DNA of 64,000 nucleotides from Diadophis punctatus similis (taxonomy: Eukaryota > Chordata > Lepidosauria > Squamata > Dipsadidae): NCBI GenBank assembly GCA_023053685.1, contig JALIGW010000016.1:15840973-15904972 (forward strand), in the 5' to 3' direction. Positions 20,784 through 31,214 of the stretch are shown here, one piece after another. Every line of letters begins with the position of its first letter. The first letter of the stretch is position 1. A program made the position numbers and the translations under genes. Under the pieces are notes generated by a model. It saw nothing but the letters and a program-made list of their open reading frames with translations, had not been told where the DNA came from and ran no database searches.

Positions 20784-21134
20784 GATAGTAGAAAAGATGA
20801 GAAGGATAATAGTAATACAGCCCTACTAAATAAACAAGAAAACAAACAAAAACATCGGTGCTGAGTTTCAATTCAGGAATTCTTTGCAAAATTACAACTT
20901 ACCCTAAAGAGAAGAAATACAATTTATTTGTTATTTTATTGATTTATTTTATTGATTCGTCGCATTTATGTAGCTGTCCATCTCTGGGTCGCATGCAGCA
21001 ATCAAATAAAGCATCAAATACACAAAGACAATCATTACAAAAATAGAGTCCTTATTAAAAAAATAATCAGGCCAAGAAGACACAATCTTGTGTTCCATTT
21101 GATTTTCTGGTTAAGATAAAGAATGCATTTGCTG
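20784..21134. other. No gene; short decayed LINE/SINE tail
   Basis: 20925-21030 contains 'TTATTTTATTGATTTATTTT' and a CGCATTTATGTAGC string resembling SINE 3' ends in this genome. Nothing else is recognisable. Confidence 0.35.
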
Positions 21135-21289
21135 CAGCAGTGGGTTGCTCCCGGTTCGGCCCAGTTCTGTGCACCGGTAGCGGTGGTGGTGGGAGGCTCC
21201 GCCCACCCGCCCGGGACACTTCTGCGCATGCACAGAAGTGTTGCGTGCGCGCGCGAACTGGTACCAATTGGTTTTAGAACCCACTACTG
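21135..21289. mobile_element. Short family B hAT element
   Basis: Ends CAGCAGTGGGTTGCTCCCGG and AGAACCCACTACTG over 155 bp, with flanks ATTTGCTG and ATTTATTG (6 of 8 match). Nearly the same form as the copies at 43898 and 61992, so a defined short subfamily exists. Confidence 0.8.
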
Positions 21290-21369
21290 ATTTATTGGCT
21301 TAATGGACTGAAATTAGTGATATAATTACAGATAAAGCAAAGAAACACATTCCATAATGCTAAAAGCAA

Positions 21370-21900
21370 GACAAGGTGAAGTGAATAGCTGAAGAAAAGC
21401 AGAAAGCGAGAGCAAAAGACAGAAATATTTGCACAATGAAATGCTGTGTTTCAGAGAAGAACACAAGGAGACAAGTAGTTACATCTAAATAAGCAATGGA
21501 CATACATTAAACATTGCAATCCATTGGGGAGAACATGAGATTTAAGAAAAGTACAGAAATCAGGACAAACATTGAGATAAACACAACAAAAGAAAAAGAT
21601 AAAATGGAAAATTAAATTGTGAAGAATAGATGGTGTAAAGAGGCTATACAACTGTACCAAAATATTCCAAAATTGATGATACCTATAAAGGGTTGAGCGC
21701 TGAACTAGAGAGAGATATTTTCAGGAAGTGAAGTTTAATGAGCCTTAGAAAATATTACTAACAACAAAGCTACAGGAATTGATGAATTACCGGCCAAACT
21801 TTTTTAAAACTAGTACAAGATATTAGTGATGAACAGCTATTTGTGGTTTGTAAACAGGTGTGGAAAGCACAATAGTGGCCAAAGGCTGGAAAATATCTTA
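21370..21900 (+). pseudogene. BovB/RTE LINE inter-domain and RT start, remnant
   Basis: Plus-strand frames follow the BovB polyprotein between the endonuclease and RT: '..RRTQGDK' near 21460, then 'ALENITNNKATGIDELPAKLF' style sequence (residues given in part) near 21740-21800 and 'VCKQVWKAQ.WPKAGK' near 21855-21895. Stops and frameshifts are frequent. It lies in the right order and orientation to be the continuation of 18945-19500. Confidence 0.65.
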
Positions 21901-21997
21901 TTGAATTGTTGAATTTATGTTTACTGACCTAGCCATACCCTTCTGGGATTCGAACCCGGGCTACTTATATATTAGGTAGATGTATTAACCTCTAAGC
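21901..21997 (-). mobile_element. tRNA-like SINE head fragment
   Basis: The minus strand carries 'GGTTCGAATCCCAGAAGGG' preceded by 'AGAGGTTAATACATCTACC', a tRNA-like A/B box pair. It is too short and altered to name, and it does not fold as a functional tRNA. Confidence 0.4.
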
Positions 21998-22679
21998 CAG
22001 TGATGGCAAACCTTTTTTTCCTTGGGTGCTTTCCTGACTTCCGATGGGCCCGGTAGGCCCATTTTTCTCCCTCCCCAGGCTCCAGAAGCTTCTCTGGAGC
22101 CTGGGGAGGGCAAAAACAGCCTCCCCACCCCCATGGAGGCTGGAAATGGGCCATTTCACGACTTCCAGTGGGCCTAGCAGGCCCGTTTTTTCGCCCTCTC
22201 CAGGCTCCAGAGGCTTCCCTGGAGCCTGGGGAGGGCGACAATGGCCTCCCCCATCCCCCGGAGGCCCTCTGGAGGCAGCAAACGGTCCATTTCCTGAGTT
22301 CCGATGGGCCCGGTAGGCCTGTTTTTTGCCCTCCCCAGGCTCCAGAGGCTTCCTTGGAGAGTGTGAAAATGGCCTCCCCACTGAGGCTATCTGGAGGCCA
22401 GAAATAGCCTGTTTCCCAACTTCCGGTAGGCCCCAGAAGGCCCAATTTTCACCCTCCCCAGGCTCCAGAGGCTTCCATGGAGCCTGGGGAGGACGAAAAT
22501 GCCCTCCTCCACCCCTCTGGAGGCTGAAAACACCCTCCCAGAGCCTCCGCGCAGGCCGAAAATCAGCTGGCCAGCGTGCGCATGCGTGCTGGAGCTGAGC
22601 TAGGGTAATGGCTTGCATGCCGGCAGATATAGCTCCACGTGCCGCCTGTGGCACACATTCCATAGGTTCGCCATCACGG
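21998..22679. mobile_element. Family A hAT element with internal tandem units
   Basis: Ends CAGTGATGGCAAACCTTTTT and ATAGGTTCGCCATCACGG. The inside has four diverged units of about 120-140 bp, each holding 'CTCCAGAGGCTTCCNTGGAG' hairpins and 'TCCGATGGGCCCGGTAGGCC'. The flanks do not give an 8-bp duplication, and the two sides are different repeats (SINE left, CR1 right), so one flank was probably lost. Confidence 0.8.
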
Positions 22680-22745
22680 CCCTACACCATTTTTTGACAG
22701 ATGGCAGTCCAGTCTCTTCGTGAAAGCTTCCAGTGATGAAGCTGG
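22680..22745 (-). repeat. CR1 LINE 3' fragment
   Basis: Minus-strand match to the CR1 ORF2 end ('TGGCAGTCCAGTCTCTTCGT' on the plus strand and neighbouring bases). Only a short piece remains. Confidence 0.7.
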
Positions 22746-23233
22746 AGTCTTGATTTAATACTAAAGATGCTGACCTCTTTTTTTGTGAATACAAAAAATG
22801 CCCATCCGTCCCTGTTCTGCAATGATTTGGAAAAGTCCCTTTTCATTTTTACAGCCAGCGAATTCCTTCATGCCACCTGTAAGGATAGTTTGTTCTTCTT
22901 CTTTTTTTCTAATCTTTGGATTCTATTTTTATCATTGCTTTGTTTACAGTGGACATTTTAACTGACATTGTTAATTTCTGGAGGGATTCCGCATTTGGCA
23001 GTATCCTTAGTCAAATAATAAATAATTGAATAAATTAGTGAACAGCAGGAAGTTGCTGTGCTCAGGAAACTCTGAAAGTATTGATTCTGAATCCTTTTCA
23101 AAGCATACATAGTTCTACATTCATTAAATTATTGATTCTAGTGTCATATATCATGAAATATTTAGTACAGGAAAAGATAATTTGAATTTACAAATCTACA
23201 ATTTCTTTATTTATTTGACGATGATTTATTAAT
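22746..23233. other. No recognisable gene
   Basis: A+T-rich, no frame or repeat recognised. Confidence 0.35.
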
Positions 23234-23241
23234 ATCTCCAT

Positions 23242-23926
23242 CAGGGGTGGGTTCTAACTTACCTCGCTGCCGGTTCGCTTCCTCCTGCGCCACGTGGCCA
23301 CCAGGGGCGGGTTCCTAATTTTTTACTACTACTCTGTGGGCGTGGCTTGTTTTGTGGGTGTGGCTTGCCTGCCATGTGACCAGGTGGGCGTGGCTTCTCG
23401 GACTGCTGAAGGGAGGGGAACTGAGATAGGTCCTGCCGCCCATTCCCCCTCCCCTCAGCAACTCGAGAAGCCTCGAACGTGCAAAATGCCTAGGATTTTC
23501 ACCGCGCGTTCGTGGCTTCTCAGACTGCTGAAGGGAGGGGAATGGAGATAGCTCCTGCCACCCATTCTTTCAGCGTCTCACACGCTCCCTCAGCCATCCT
23601 CCCCTGCTTGGACTCACTGTGGGGTAGGAAGGCAGCGCATGTGCAGTGCCGGAAGCTCGGTTTCTGGGCATGCGCAGAAGAACATTTTTTTAAAAATGTA
23701 AAAAAATATTTTTAAAAAATGGCGGCGCCCAGGCACAAGCAACCGACCGCACCGGTACTGTGACATCACCAGCGGGCCGCTACCGGTGCTATAGAGTGGA
23801 CCGCACCTGTAGGAACCCACCACTGGTGGCCGCACCTCGTGGGTGGTGGTGACATCATCGTGATGTCACCAGCGGGTTGCTACCAGTTCGAGCGAACTGG
23901 TCCGAACCGGGAGGAACCCACCGCTG
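23242..23926. mobile_element. Family B hAT element hosting a second family B element
   Basis: Outer ends CAGGGGTGGGTTCTAACTTA and GAGGAACCCACCGCTG; duplication ATCTCCAT at 23234-23241 and 23927-23934. The host element without its insert is about 160 bp and has 'GTGATGTCACCAGCGGG' near its right end. Confidence 0.9.
23302..23825. mobile_element. Nested family B hAT element
   Basis: Ends CAGGGGCGGGTTCCTAATTT and GTAGGAACCCACCACTG; duplication GTGGCCAC/GTGGCCGC (7 of 8) at 23294-23301 and 23826-23833. Contains repeated 'GTGGGCGTGGCTT' boxes and a YY1-like AAAATGGCGGC at 23716-23726. The closest relative is 54568-55142. Confidence 0.88.
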
Positions 23927-23934
23927 ATCTCCAT

Positions 23935-24520
23935 CTATCTATGATGAAAGTATATATTCAATATTTAATAAATATATCATAACATGAGATATGAATGCAC
24001 AAATGGCATGGGACAGTGGTGAGTAAAGAGAAATGGCAAAGTGAAGTTAAAGGCAGGTGAAATTTGGAAGAAAAATTGCATTTTTCTTTTTGCAAGTAAA
24101 TAACATGATTGTGAAAGCTGCATGGCGTAGAGATTTCATGGCAAACAGAGCAGGCATATTTATTTTATCTTATTAAATGGCAATTGATGCTGCAGAATAA
24201 TGTGAAGGAATCCTGTGGGCAGCAAAGTTTAATAAACTACTAACTGAGGCAAAAAGAGAGAGAAAAACAAATAAGCTAGTTACTGCTAAACAGGGACAGC
24301 TGGACCATTGCATACAGTATGTAAAGAATCAAGATTTTTTATATATATATTTTCATTTTTTAAAATCTGAGCACCAGCCATGTGCTGAGTGAACAGATTG
24401 CAGTGCCAAATTATTGCAACAGAATCTCTAATTGTTTGTGCAAATGTCTTTTAAGCATTCCAGTTTTGAGCAGGTAAATATCAAGCTGTTTGGAGTACTA
24501 ATGTGTTTAACTTCCAAATA
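23935..24520. other. No recognisable gene
   Basis: A+T-rich sequence without recognised repeats. Confidence 0.35.
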
Positions 24521-24521
24521 G

Positions 24522-24796
<275 letters not shown>

Positions 24797-24884
24797 GGAA
24801 TGCCAGGCCATTAGATATGTGCCATTAAAAATCACAAGTTAAATTGTGCTTCAACAATCTGATGCAGCAGCAGAATGTCTATGG

Positions 24885-25309
24885 CAGTGATGGCGAACCT
24901 TTTTTTCCTCGGGTGCCGAAATAGTGCGAGTGCGCGCTATTGCACGCGCGTGCGTGCCCACACCCATAATTCAAAGCTCCTCACTTGCCCCACCTTCCTG
25001 CACATGCGTGCGTGACCTCCCCCACTTCCCCATTTCCTGACTTCCAGTGGGCCCAGTGGGCCCATTTTTCGGCCTCCCCAGGCTCCAGAGGCTTTCTTGG
25101 AGCTTGGGAAGGGCAAAAACACTCCCCCCACCATCCTGGAAGCCGTCCGGAGGCCAAAATCGCCCTCCCAGAGCCTCTGCGCGAGCCAAAAATAAGCTGG
25201 CGGGCATGCACATGCGCACTGGAGCTGAGTTAGGGCAACGGCTCGCGTGCCGGCAGATATGGCTCCGTGTGCCACCTGTGGCACCCGTGCCATAGGTTCG
25301 CCATCACTG
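24885..25309. mobile_element. Family A hAT element, 8-bp duplication
   Basis: Ends CAGTGATGGCGAACCTTTTT and ATAGGTTCGCCATCACTG; duplication GTCTATGG at 24877-24884 and 25310-25317. The interior belongs to the 'CTCCAGAGGCTTTCTTGGAG' hairpin subfamily with 32624-33058. Confidence 0.92.
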
Positions 25310-25317
25310 GTCTATGG

Positions 25318-25510
25318 GGATTCTCAGTCATCCAGGTCATGGTTGTCCCAAAGGTGCTTTTTCAGGAGGCAACTGGACTTTCTTGTTTTTCTTTGAAGAT
25401 CTTTCTCAGATGAGAAGCTTCTTCAGCTCTTTTTTTTTTTTTTTTACAAAAAGTTTTCAAAGAAAAATCAGAAAGTCCAGCTGCCTCCTGAAAAAGCACC
25501 TTTGGGACTT
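25318..25510. repeat. Fold-back repeat, family F
   Basis: 25345-25400 ('GTCCCAAAGGTGCTTTTTCA' and onward) is the inverse of 25449-25506, separated by a T-run at 25430-25445. The family motif 'GAAGCTTCTTCAGCTC' is present. The same sequence occurs at 38053, 38670 and 47003. The class is unknown. Confidence 0.6.
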
Positions 25511-25665
25511 GCCTTCAGAAGTTGTGGGTTCTCCATCACTGGAGGTTTTTAAGAAGAGACTGGGCAGCCACTCATCTCAAATTGTACAGGGTCTCCTGCT
25601 TGAGCAGGGTGAGGTGGGGGTTAGACTAGAAGACCTCCAAATCCTATGCTGATTGATTGAAATAT
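25511..25665 (+). repeat. CR1 LINE 3' end fragment
   Basis: Reads 'TTGCCTTCAGAAGTTGTGGG' through 'GGGTCTCCTGCTTGAGCAGG' and 'AGACTAGAAGACCTCC', the CR1 3' end on the plus strand. Confidence 0.8.
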
Positions 25666-26466
25666 CATGCATCTGGGATCTTGCTGCTCGGGATGGCAAG
25701 GATGATGTCTGGGTTGCTGTCGCATCTTTTGGGAGGATAATTAATACAACAATCGGGCTAATTAGGACCCTTCAGAATGAATTTTGATCTATGTGATCAC
25801 ATCACATGATTTTGTGTGTGTGTGTGTGCCTGATCTAGAACCAGGTCAATCTCTTGACAGCTCAGCTGAGGTAAATCCCCAAAATGGTAGCCAAATTGGT
25901 CTTAACATGTAGAGAGGTGTCCAGATTCATAAGTCCTTGATGTCAATCCCTGGAAATATAAATACACACTGGAACACCGTCACCCCTCCCCTGAGGTTTC
26001 CTGTTGTGAAGGGAGAACGTAAGTGAATAGCAGACAAGATGTGATTCTAAAGGAGCTTTGCCAACCATTTCTGATCTTCTCCTTAAGGAATCCCTGCTAA
26101 GCTTCCAAAGATTTTTCTGGAGCACAGCTTGAAAATGAACACTGTGTCACATATTCTGGGGTTCCAGCTGAGTTGGGTTTACACCCTCCCCCACACATAA
26201 TCCCAGTGGACAGATTGTGCGAAGAAAAAATGTTGGGTTTTGTTTGAGAGAATGCACTCAAAGGAATCGTTTGCCTGACATAAAAGGCTGAACGCTCGAT
26301 GTGAAAAGTTAGACAGTGAGAGAGAGAGGAGGGAAGTAGGAAAGAGGTAGAGAGGGAGAAAGAAGGTAGAGGGAAGAGAGGGAGAAAGAGGGAGGGGAGT
26401 AGTATGAAATATAGAAGGAAAGCAGATGGGAGATAAAAGTATAAAAGGAGCAAATTTAGGATTTAT
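25666..26466. other. No gene; purine-rich tract
   Basis: A short (GT)n lies at 25814-25828. 26312-26420 is a GA-rich purine run. Otherwise unrecognised. Confidence 0.4.
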
Positions 26467-26474
26467 GGCTAGGA

Positions 26475-27032
26475 CAGTGGTGGCGAACCTTTTTCGGCTT
26501 GCGTGCCGAAAAAGGGGGGGGGCGCTTGCGCGTGCTCGCGTGCCCACACCCATTCCCTCCCCCCCACGCATGCGCACAACACCCCCCCATGCTGCCCCCT
26601 GCGCATGCGCACCCCCCCCCACCCCCGCACAGGCCCACTTACCGGAGCCTGGAACGACGAAACGGAGCCTGGAACGACGAAACGGGCAAACCGGAAGTGC
26701 GAAAAAACGCACTTCCGGTTTGCCGGTATGCTGTTTTTTGCACTCCGGAGGGTTCAGGGAAGCTCCCTGAAGCTCCGGAATGCAAAAAACTACAAAACGG
26801 ACAAACCGGAAGTGTGGAAAAGTGCACTTCCGGTTTGTCCGTTTTGTAGTTTTTTGCATTCCGGAGCTTCAGGGAGCCTCCCTGAACCCTCCGGAGTGCA
26901 AAAAACAGCACACCGGCAAACCGGAAGTGCGTTTTTTCGCACTTCCGGTTTGCCGGTGGGAACCCTCGCGTGCCGGCTTCTATGGCTCCGCGTGCCAACT
27001 CTGGCACGCGTGCCATAGGTTCGCCACCACGG
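26475..27032. mobile_element. Family A hAT element, stem-loop subfamily
   Basis: Ends CAGTGGTGGCGAACCTTTTT and ATAGGTTCGCCACCACGG; duplication GGCTAGGA at 26467-26474 and 27033-27040. The interior is nearly the same as 12143-12668, including the CACTTCCGGTTTG hairpins, plus a 16-bp 'GAGCCTGGAACGACGA' unit present twice. An NRF1-type palindrome lies at 26600-26611. Confidence 0.92.
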
Positions 27033-27228
27033 GGCTAGGATATAGAAATGTATTGCTATGGATGTTTTGATATTATGGTATATGTATGGATGTTTATGTA
27101 AGGTTGGTGAAAAAATAATTTTTTTTTAAAAAAAAGACAGTGATATGGAGGCTGGTGGGGGTGGAGAAATTGCAAAAATCCTGTTAGAGTTAGCCTTATT
27201 ATTCACATTAGTAAGGCAGCATTTTTAG

Positions 27229-27289
<61 letters not shown>

Positions 27290-27291
27290 TA
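27229..27291 (+). repeat. (GT)n microsatellite
   Basis: Almost perfect GT dinucleotides for about 60 bases with a single GTAT interruption near the end. Confidence 0.97.
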
Positions 27292-27449
27292 TTGGGGAAA
27301 TAGATTTTTTTAAAACAACACTACAACATTTCCCAAGCACTTCATTAGCAACATCTAATAATGTCATTATTATAGTATCATTAATATTCATACTGGTAAT
27401 ATAATATAATTAATCTCCCAGGGAGGTGGGTGGTTAAGAAACATGACAA

Positions 27450-27564
27450 ATGATAGATAGATTGATGATGATAGATAGGTAGGTCGATAGATAGATAGAT
27501 AGATGGATGGATGGATGGATGGATGGATGGATGGATGGATGGATGGATGGATGGATGGATGGAT

Positions 27565-27599
<35 letters not shown>

Positions 27600-27639
27600 C
27601 AGAGATACAGATAGATACTGTAGATAGATGATAGATACA
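27450..27639 (+). repeat. (GATA)n/(GATG)n microsatellite
   Basis: GATA-type units near 27484-27502, GATG from 27503 to 27564, then GATA to about 27596 and scattered further GATA. This Bkm-like motif continues to the right of the hAT element at 28500. Confidence 0.95.
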
Positions 27640-28491
27640 TAAGGTGACCAGACGTCCCACTTTTGGCGGGACAGACACGCTTTTCAAGCATGTGTCCCGC
27701 ATCCCGCATTGTTTCCAAAAAGTCATGCTATTTTGGAAAGAATGCCCGACAACAAACAAATTTTGAAAAGAAACAGCGGGACGTCTGGTCACCTTAGCCA
27801 AAGGGCTCCACGAAGGGAAGGGAAGCGCACCCCGGCTTCCGCCTTTCGGCTCCGCTCCGGACTCCTGGGCAGAAAGCAACAGTAAGCGTAGCAGGCGGAG
27901 TGTCTGGGCTGGGAGCGGCGGCGGCTAGGGGAGGGGTTTGCGGCTTGGCGTCACTGCAGAAGTGTCGGCCTCTCGGGGAGCTGCCCCTGTATGCGCCCTT
28001 GTGTGTGTGTGTGTGTGTTCGTGAGCGCGCGCGGCGGAGTGACTTGCTCGCTCGCTTCTCTCTCTCTCTCTCTGCCTGGAGCTGCCGCTGGGGTTGTTGT
28101 GATCCGCCGCCGCCTCCTGATCTCCTTTCTCCCCCTGTCACTCCAGCAGCCCAGCGCTGGCGGAGGGGGAGCAGGAGAGCCAAGAGACGCTGGGTTGGAG
28201 CACCATCTCCGGGCTGTTCCCCTTCCCAAGCCAGCCCCGCTCGCTCGCTCGCTCGCTTGCCAGCCAGCCAGCCCAAGCCACTGCCGGCTCCCGAAGGGGA
28301 GGCGGGAGGCGAGGAAAGGCCTCCCGCCTCCCCCCACCCACCTGGACACCGACATTTGCGTTCTTTTGCCCTCTGCGCATGCGCACAGCATTCTGCGCAT
28401 GCGCAGAGGGCAAAACTCAAATGGCGGCTCCCCTAGAAACCCACCCCCCCGTCAATGGTGTCCCGCTTTAAAAAAAAATCTGGTCACCTTA
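27640..28491. mobile_element. Composite hAT element with GC-rich cargo, family C
   Basis: Ends TAAGGTGACCAG at the left and CTGGTCACCTTA at the right, with TAGATACA (27632-27639) and TAGATTCA (28492-28499) as a 7-of-8 duplication. 27640-27796 is a complete palindromic mini-element with both ends (TAAGGTGACCAGACGTCCC and its inverse). The remaining 690 bases are very G+C- and CpG-rich, with CT and GCTC runs, and look like a captured CpG-island or 5' exon region. Two NRF1-type palindromes lie at 28374-28385 and 28394-28405. No frame in the cargo resembles a known protein. Seen: ends, duplication, cargo composition. Inferred: capture. Confidence 0.85.
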
Positions 28492-28500
28492 TAGATTCAT

Positions 28501-28567
<67 letters not shown>
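28501..28567 (+). repeat. (GATA)n microsatellite
   Basis: About 16 perfect GATA units; it continues the tract interrupted by the family C element. Confidence 0.97.
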
Positions 28568-28568
<1 letters not shown>

Positions 28569-28739
28569 TAATATTGTGACCAGCCATTTCAAAAAACTGG
28601 GTGGCTTACAATTATACAGTTAAAACCGTTAAAAATATGACAGTTGCAAATAACAGCCCAGAATGAAATATATTTGCAGAAATAATTGCAGAAAAACAAC
28701 CACAATAATAAAGAACACAACAGGGGTTTCACAAACACC

Positions 28740-28992
28740 CCCCTTTTGTGTGTGTATGTGTATGGCACGTGTTAGCCAAGGATCACCGAGGTGGCTGGCT
28801 TCCTCTGTGAAAGGAATTTTCACGGGCGGTGTTATCTTTACCCGCAGGACGCCTGAATGTCGGTAGGCAATTGGAGGAGGCTCCTTTCTTGTCCCTGCGC
28901 AGTTTATTCGCTCACGGGAATCGAGCCGCCAAGCTGCTGACCTCAGAGAGGCACAGGCCCGACGTCTTACCATGTGAGCCACCGCGGCCCCA
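28740..28992 (-). mobile_element. Diverged tRNA-derived SINE
   Basis: The minus strand begins 'GGGGCCGCGGTGGCTCACAT' (A-box-like) and has 'GGCGGCTCGATTCCCGTG' (B-box-like). The body differs from the type 1 copies, so it is either a diverged copy or another family. Confidence 0.5.
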
Positions 28993-29413
28993 AACACATT
29001 AAACCCAGGGAGCCCACACACAAGCTTCTAATGCATCTTCCCCTGATTTAAAGCAACTTTAAAAATGTGCATATTATCCTACTTTTGTACATTGTTGTGT
29101 TCATCTTTTTGATACAGCCTTTTAAATTTAATATTAGAATGTACTCCACTGCTAAGTTTGGTGGTAATAGCACTTATAATTAAAACACCACACATTGTTT
29201 GCCTTCAACATCCTCATGACCATCGAAACTCAAAGGTGTTGATTGTATTAGAGAAGAGCTTTATTTAAATTGTCATTTAATTATGATTAACAAAATGAAT
29301 TTTTTTAAAATGAAAAGTCTATTTCATAGAAATTGGGAAATTGAGAACTAGGGTACCCTATATTAACATATGCCATCAGATTTTAATGAATGCTAGAAAT
29401 GTTTCTCATGATG
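28993..29413. other. No recognisable gene
   Basis: A+T-rich; no repeat identified. Confidence 0.35.
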
Positions 29414-29425
29414 TAAAAGTGAATT

Positions 29426-29781
29426 GCAAGGGATACGGTGGCTCAGTGGCTAAGGCGGCTGAGCTTGTCGATTGAAAGGTCGGCAGTTCAGCGGTTCGAA
29501 TCCCTAGTGCCGTGTAATGGGATGAGCTCCTGTTACTTGTCCCAGCTTCTGCCAACCTAGCAGTTCGAAAGCACGTAAAAAATGCAAGTAGAAAAATAGG
29601 GACCACCTTTGGTGGGAAGGTAACCGCGTTCCGTGCACCTTTGGCGTTTAGTCATGCCGGCCACATGACCACGGACACGTCTTCGCATAGCGCTGGCTCT
29701 TCGGCTTTGAAACGGAGATGAGCACCGCCCCCTAGAGTCGGGAACAACTAGCACATATGTGCAAGGGGAACCTTTACCTTT
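29426..29781 (+). mobile_element. tRNA-derived SINE, type 1, full length
   Basis: Head 'GATACGGTGGCTCAGTGGC', B box 'GGTTCGAATCCC', body with 'CATGCCGGCCACATGACC', and tail 'AACCTTTACCTTT'. A perfect 12-bp duplication TAAAAGTGAATT lies at 29414-29425 and 29782-29793. Appears young by its intact duplication. Confidence 0.92.
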
Positions 29782-30190
29782 TAAAAGTGAATTTAGTTCA
29801 GCAAGAAATTATTCTCAGACCTCTCAAAAATAAATTGCAATAATGTCAAAGATTATTCAAATTATATAATTTTTTTAAAAAATGTGATAATGGTGAAAAT
29901 TTCTACACAGGTAGTCTTTGACTTATGAGCACAATTGAGCCCAAAATTTCTATTGTTAAGAGAGACATTTGCTAAGTGAATTTTGTTCCATTTTATGACC
30001 TTCCTTGCCACAGTTGTTAAGTGAATCACTGCAGTTGACAAGTCAGTAACCCAGTTGTTAAGTGAATCTGGCTTCCCCATTGACTTTGCTTGTCATAAGG
30101 TCATCAAAAGTGATCACGTGACCCTGGCACACTGCAATTGTCATAAATATGAATTAATTGTATAGTATCTGAATTTTGATCACATGGTCA

Positions 30191-30440
30191 TAGCAATAGC
30201 AATAACACTTAGACTTACATATATATCACTTCACAGTGCTTTACAGTCCTCTCTAAGTGGTTTACAGAGTCAGCCTCTTGCCCCCAACAATCTGGGTCCT
30301 CATTTTACCCACCTCAGAAGGATGGAAGGCTGAGTCAACCTTGAGCCTGGTGAGATTTGAACTGCCAAACTGCTGGCAGGAGGCAGTCAGCAGAAGTAGC
30401 CTGCAGTACTGCATTCTAACCACTGTGCCACCATGGCGCA
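30191..30440 (-). mobile_element. tRNA-derived SINE, type 2, nested in family E
   Basis: On the minus strand, head 'GGTGGCACAGTGGTTAG', then 'CAGTACTGCAGGCTACTTC', body 'CTCAAGGTTGACTCAGCC', and a 3' end with 'TATATGTAAGTCTAAGTG' plus 'TTATTGCTATTGC'. The tail uses TATTGC repeats, unlike the AAATAAAT tail at 10969. Confidence 0.8.
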
Positions 30441-30464
30441 TAAGGATGCTGTAAAGGTTGTAAC

Positions 30465-30709
30465 CAGGGGTGAAATTCAGCAGGTTCTGACAGGTTCTGG
30501 AGAACCGGTAGCGGAAATTTTGAGTAGTTCGGAGAACCGGCAAACATCACCTCTGGCTGGCCCCAGTGTGGGGTGGGAATGGAGATTTTGCAATATCCTT
30601 CCCCCCAGGAGTGGGGAGGGAATGGGGATTTTGCAGTATTCTTCTCCAGCCATGCCCACCAAGCCACGCCCACAGAACCGGTAGGGAAAAAATTTGAATT
30701 TCACCCCTG
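30465..30709. mobile_element. hAT-like element, 'GGGGTGAAATTC' family (family D)
   Basis: Ends CAGGGGTGAAATTCAGCAGG and GAATTTCACCCCTG; duplication GTTGTAAC/GTCGTAAC (7 of 8) at 30457-30464 and 30710-30717. The ends match the large copy at 58151-59535. Confidence 0.85.
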
Positions 30710-30848
30710 GTCGTAACTGTGAAAAATGTTCATAAGTTGCTTTTTACAGCACCATTGTATCTGGTCACTAAACAAACTGTTTTAAGTCAAGGACTACCTG
30801 TACAATCAACATAATTATGCATTACAGAGCAAAATCATTGCTATGATG

Positions 30849-31206
30849 CAGGGGCGGGTTGCTCACTTACCTCGCTGCCGGAGCCATGCACGCGCATCTC
30901 CACGCTTCGGGGGCGTGCGCGCTCGCTATGTGCGCACACCCCCTCACACAATTTTGCTTCTGCGCATGCACGGAAGCAAAATCGTGCTGAAATCTCGTGA
31001 GAGGACATGCGCGTGCGTGAGATTTCGGCAGGATTTTGCTTCCGCGCATGCGCAGAAGCAAAATCGACCCAAAATCATCGAAAATCACCGGAAAAAAATG
31101 GCGCCGCGCCGGGTGGACCGGCAGAGAGGGCTCCGGAGCAGTTGTGCAATCCGCCGCTCCCTACCGGAGCTGCGTACTGGGCAGCTCTGGCAGGAACCCA
31201 CCTCTG
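30849..31206. mobile_element. Family B hAT element
   Basis: Ends CAGGGGCGGGTTGCTCACTT and AGGAACCCACCTCTG; duplication CTATGATG/ATATGATG (7 of 8) at 30841-30848 and 31207-31214. Contains hairpins on 'TTTTGCTTC', an NRF1-type palindrome at 31043-31054, and an AAAATGGCGCCG string near 31096. Confidence 0.88.
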
Positions 31207-31214
31207 ATATGATG

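Larger units (their letters stand above)
29906..30800. mobile_element. Mariner-like family E element hosting a SINE and a hAT element
   Basis: Starts 'CACAGGTAGTCTTTGACTTA' and ends 'GTCAAGGACTACCTG', with TA on each side (29904-29905 and 30801-30802). Its own sequence covers 29906-30190, about 30441-30464 and 30710-30800. A type 2 SINE and a family D hAT element split it. Confidence 0.8.

Noticed and set aside
27229..27291. GT repeat as a regulatory Z-DNA site
   Set aside because: A plain dinucleotide microsatellite with no gene nearby.
27794..28494. CpG-rich block with 150-200-codon frames, considered as a host promoter and first exon in place
   Set aside because: It lies within inverted ends and an 8-bp duplication of a transposon; at most it is a captured copy. 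No conserved protein motif.
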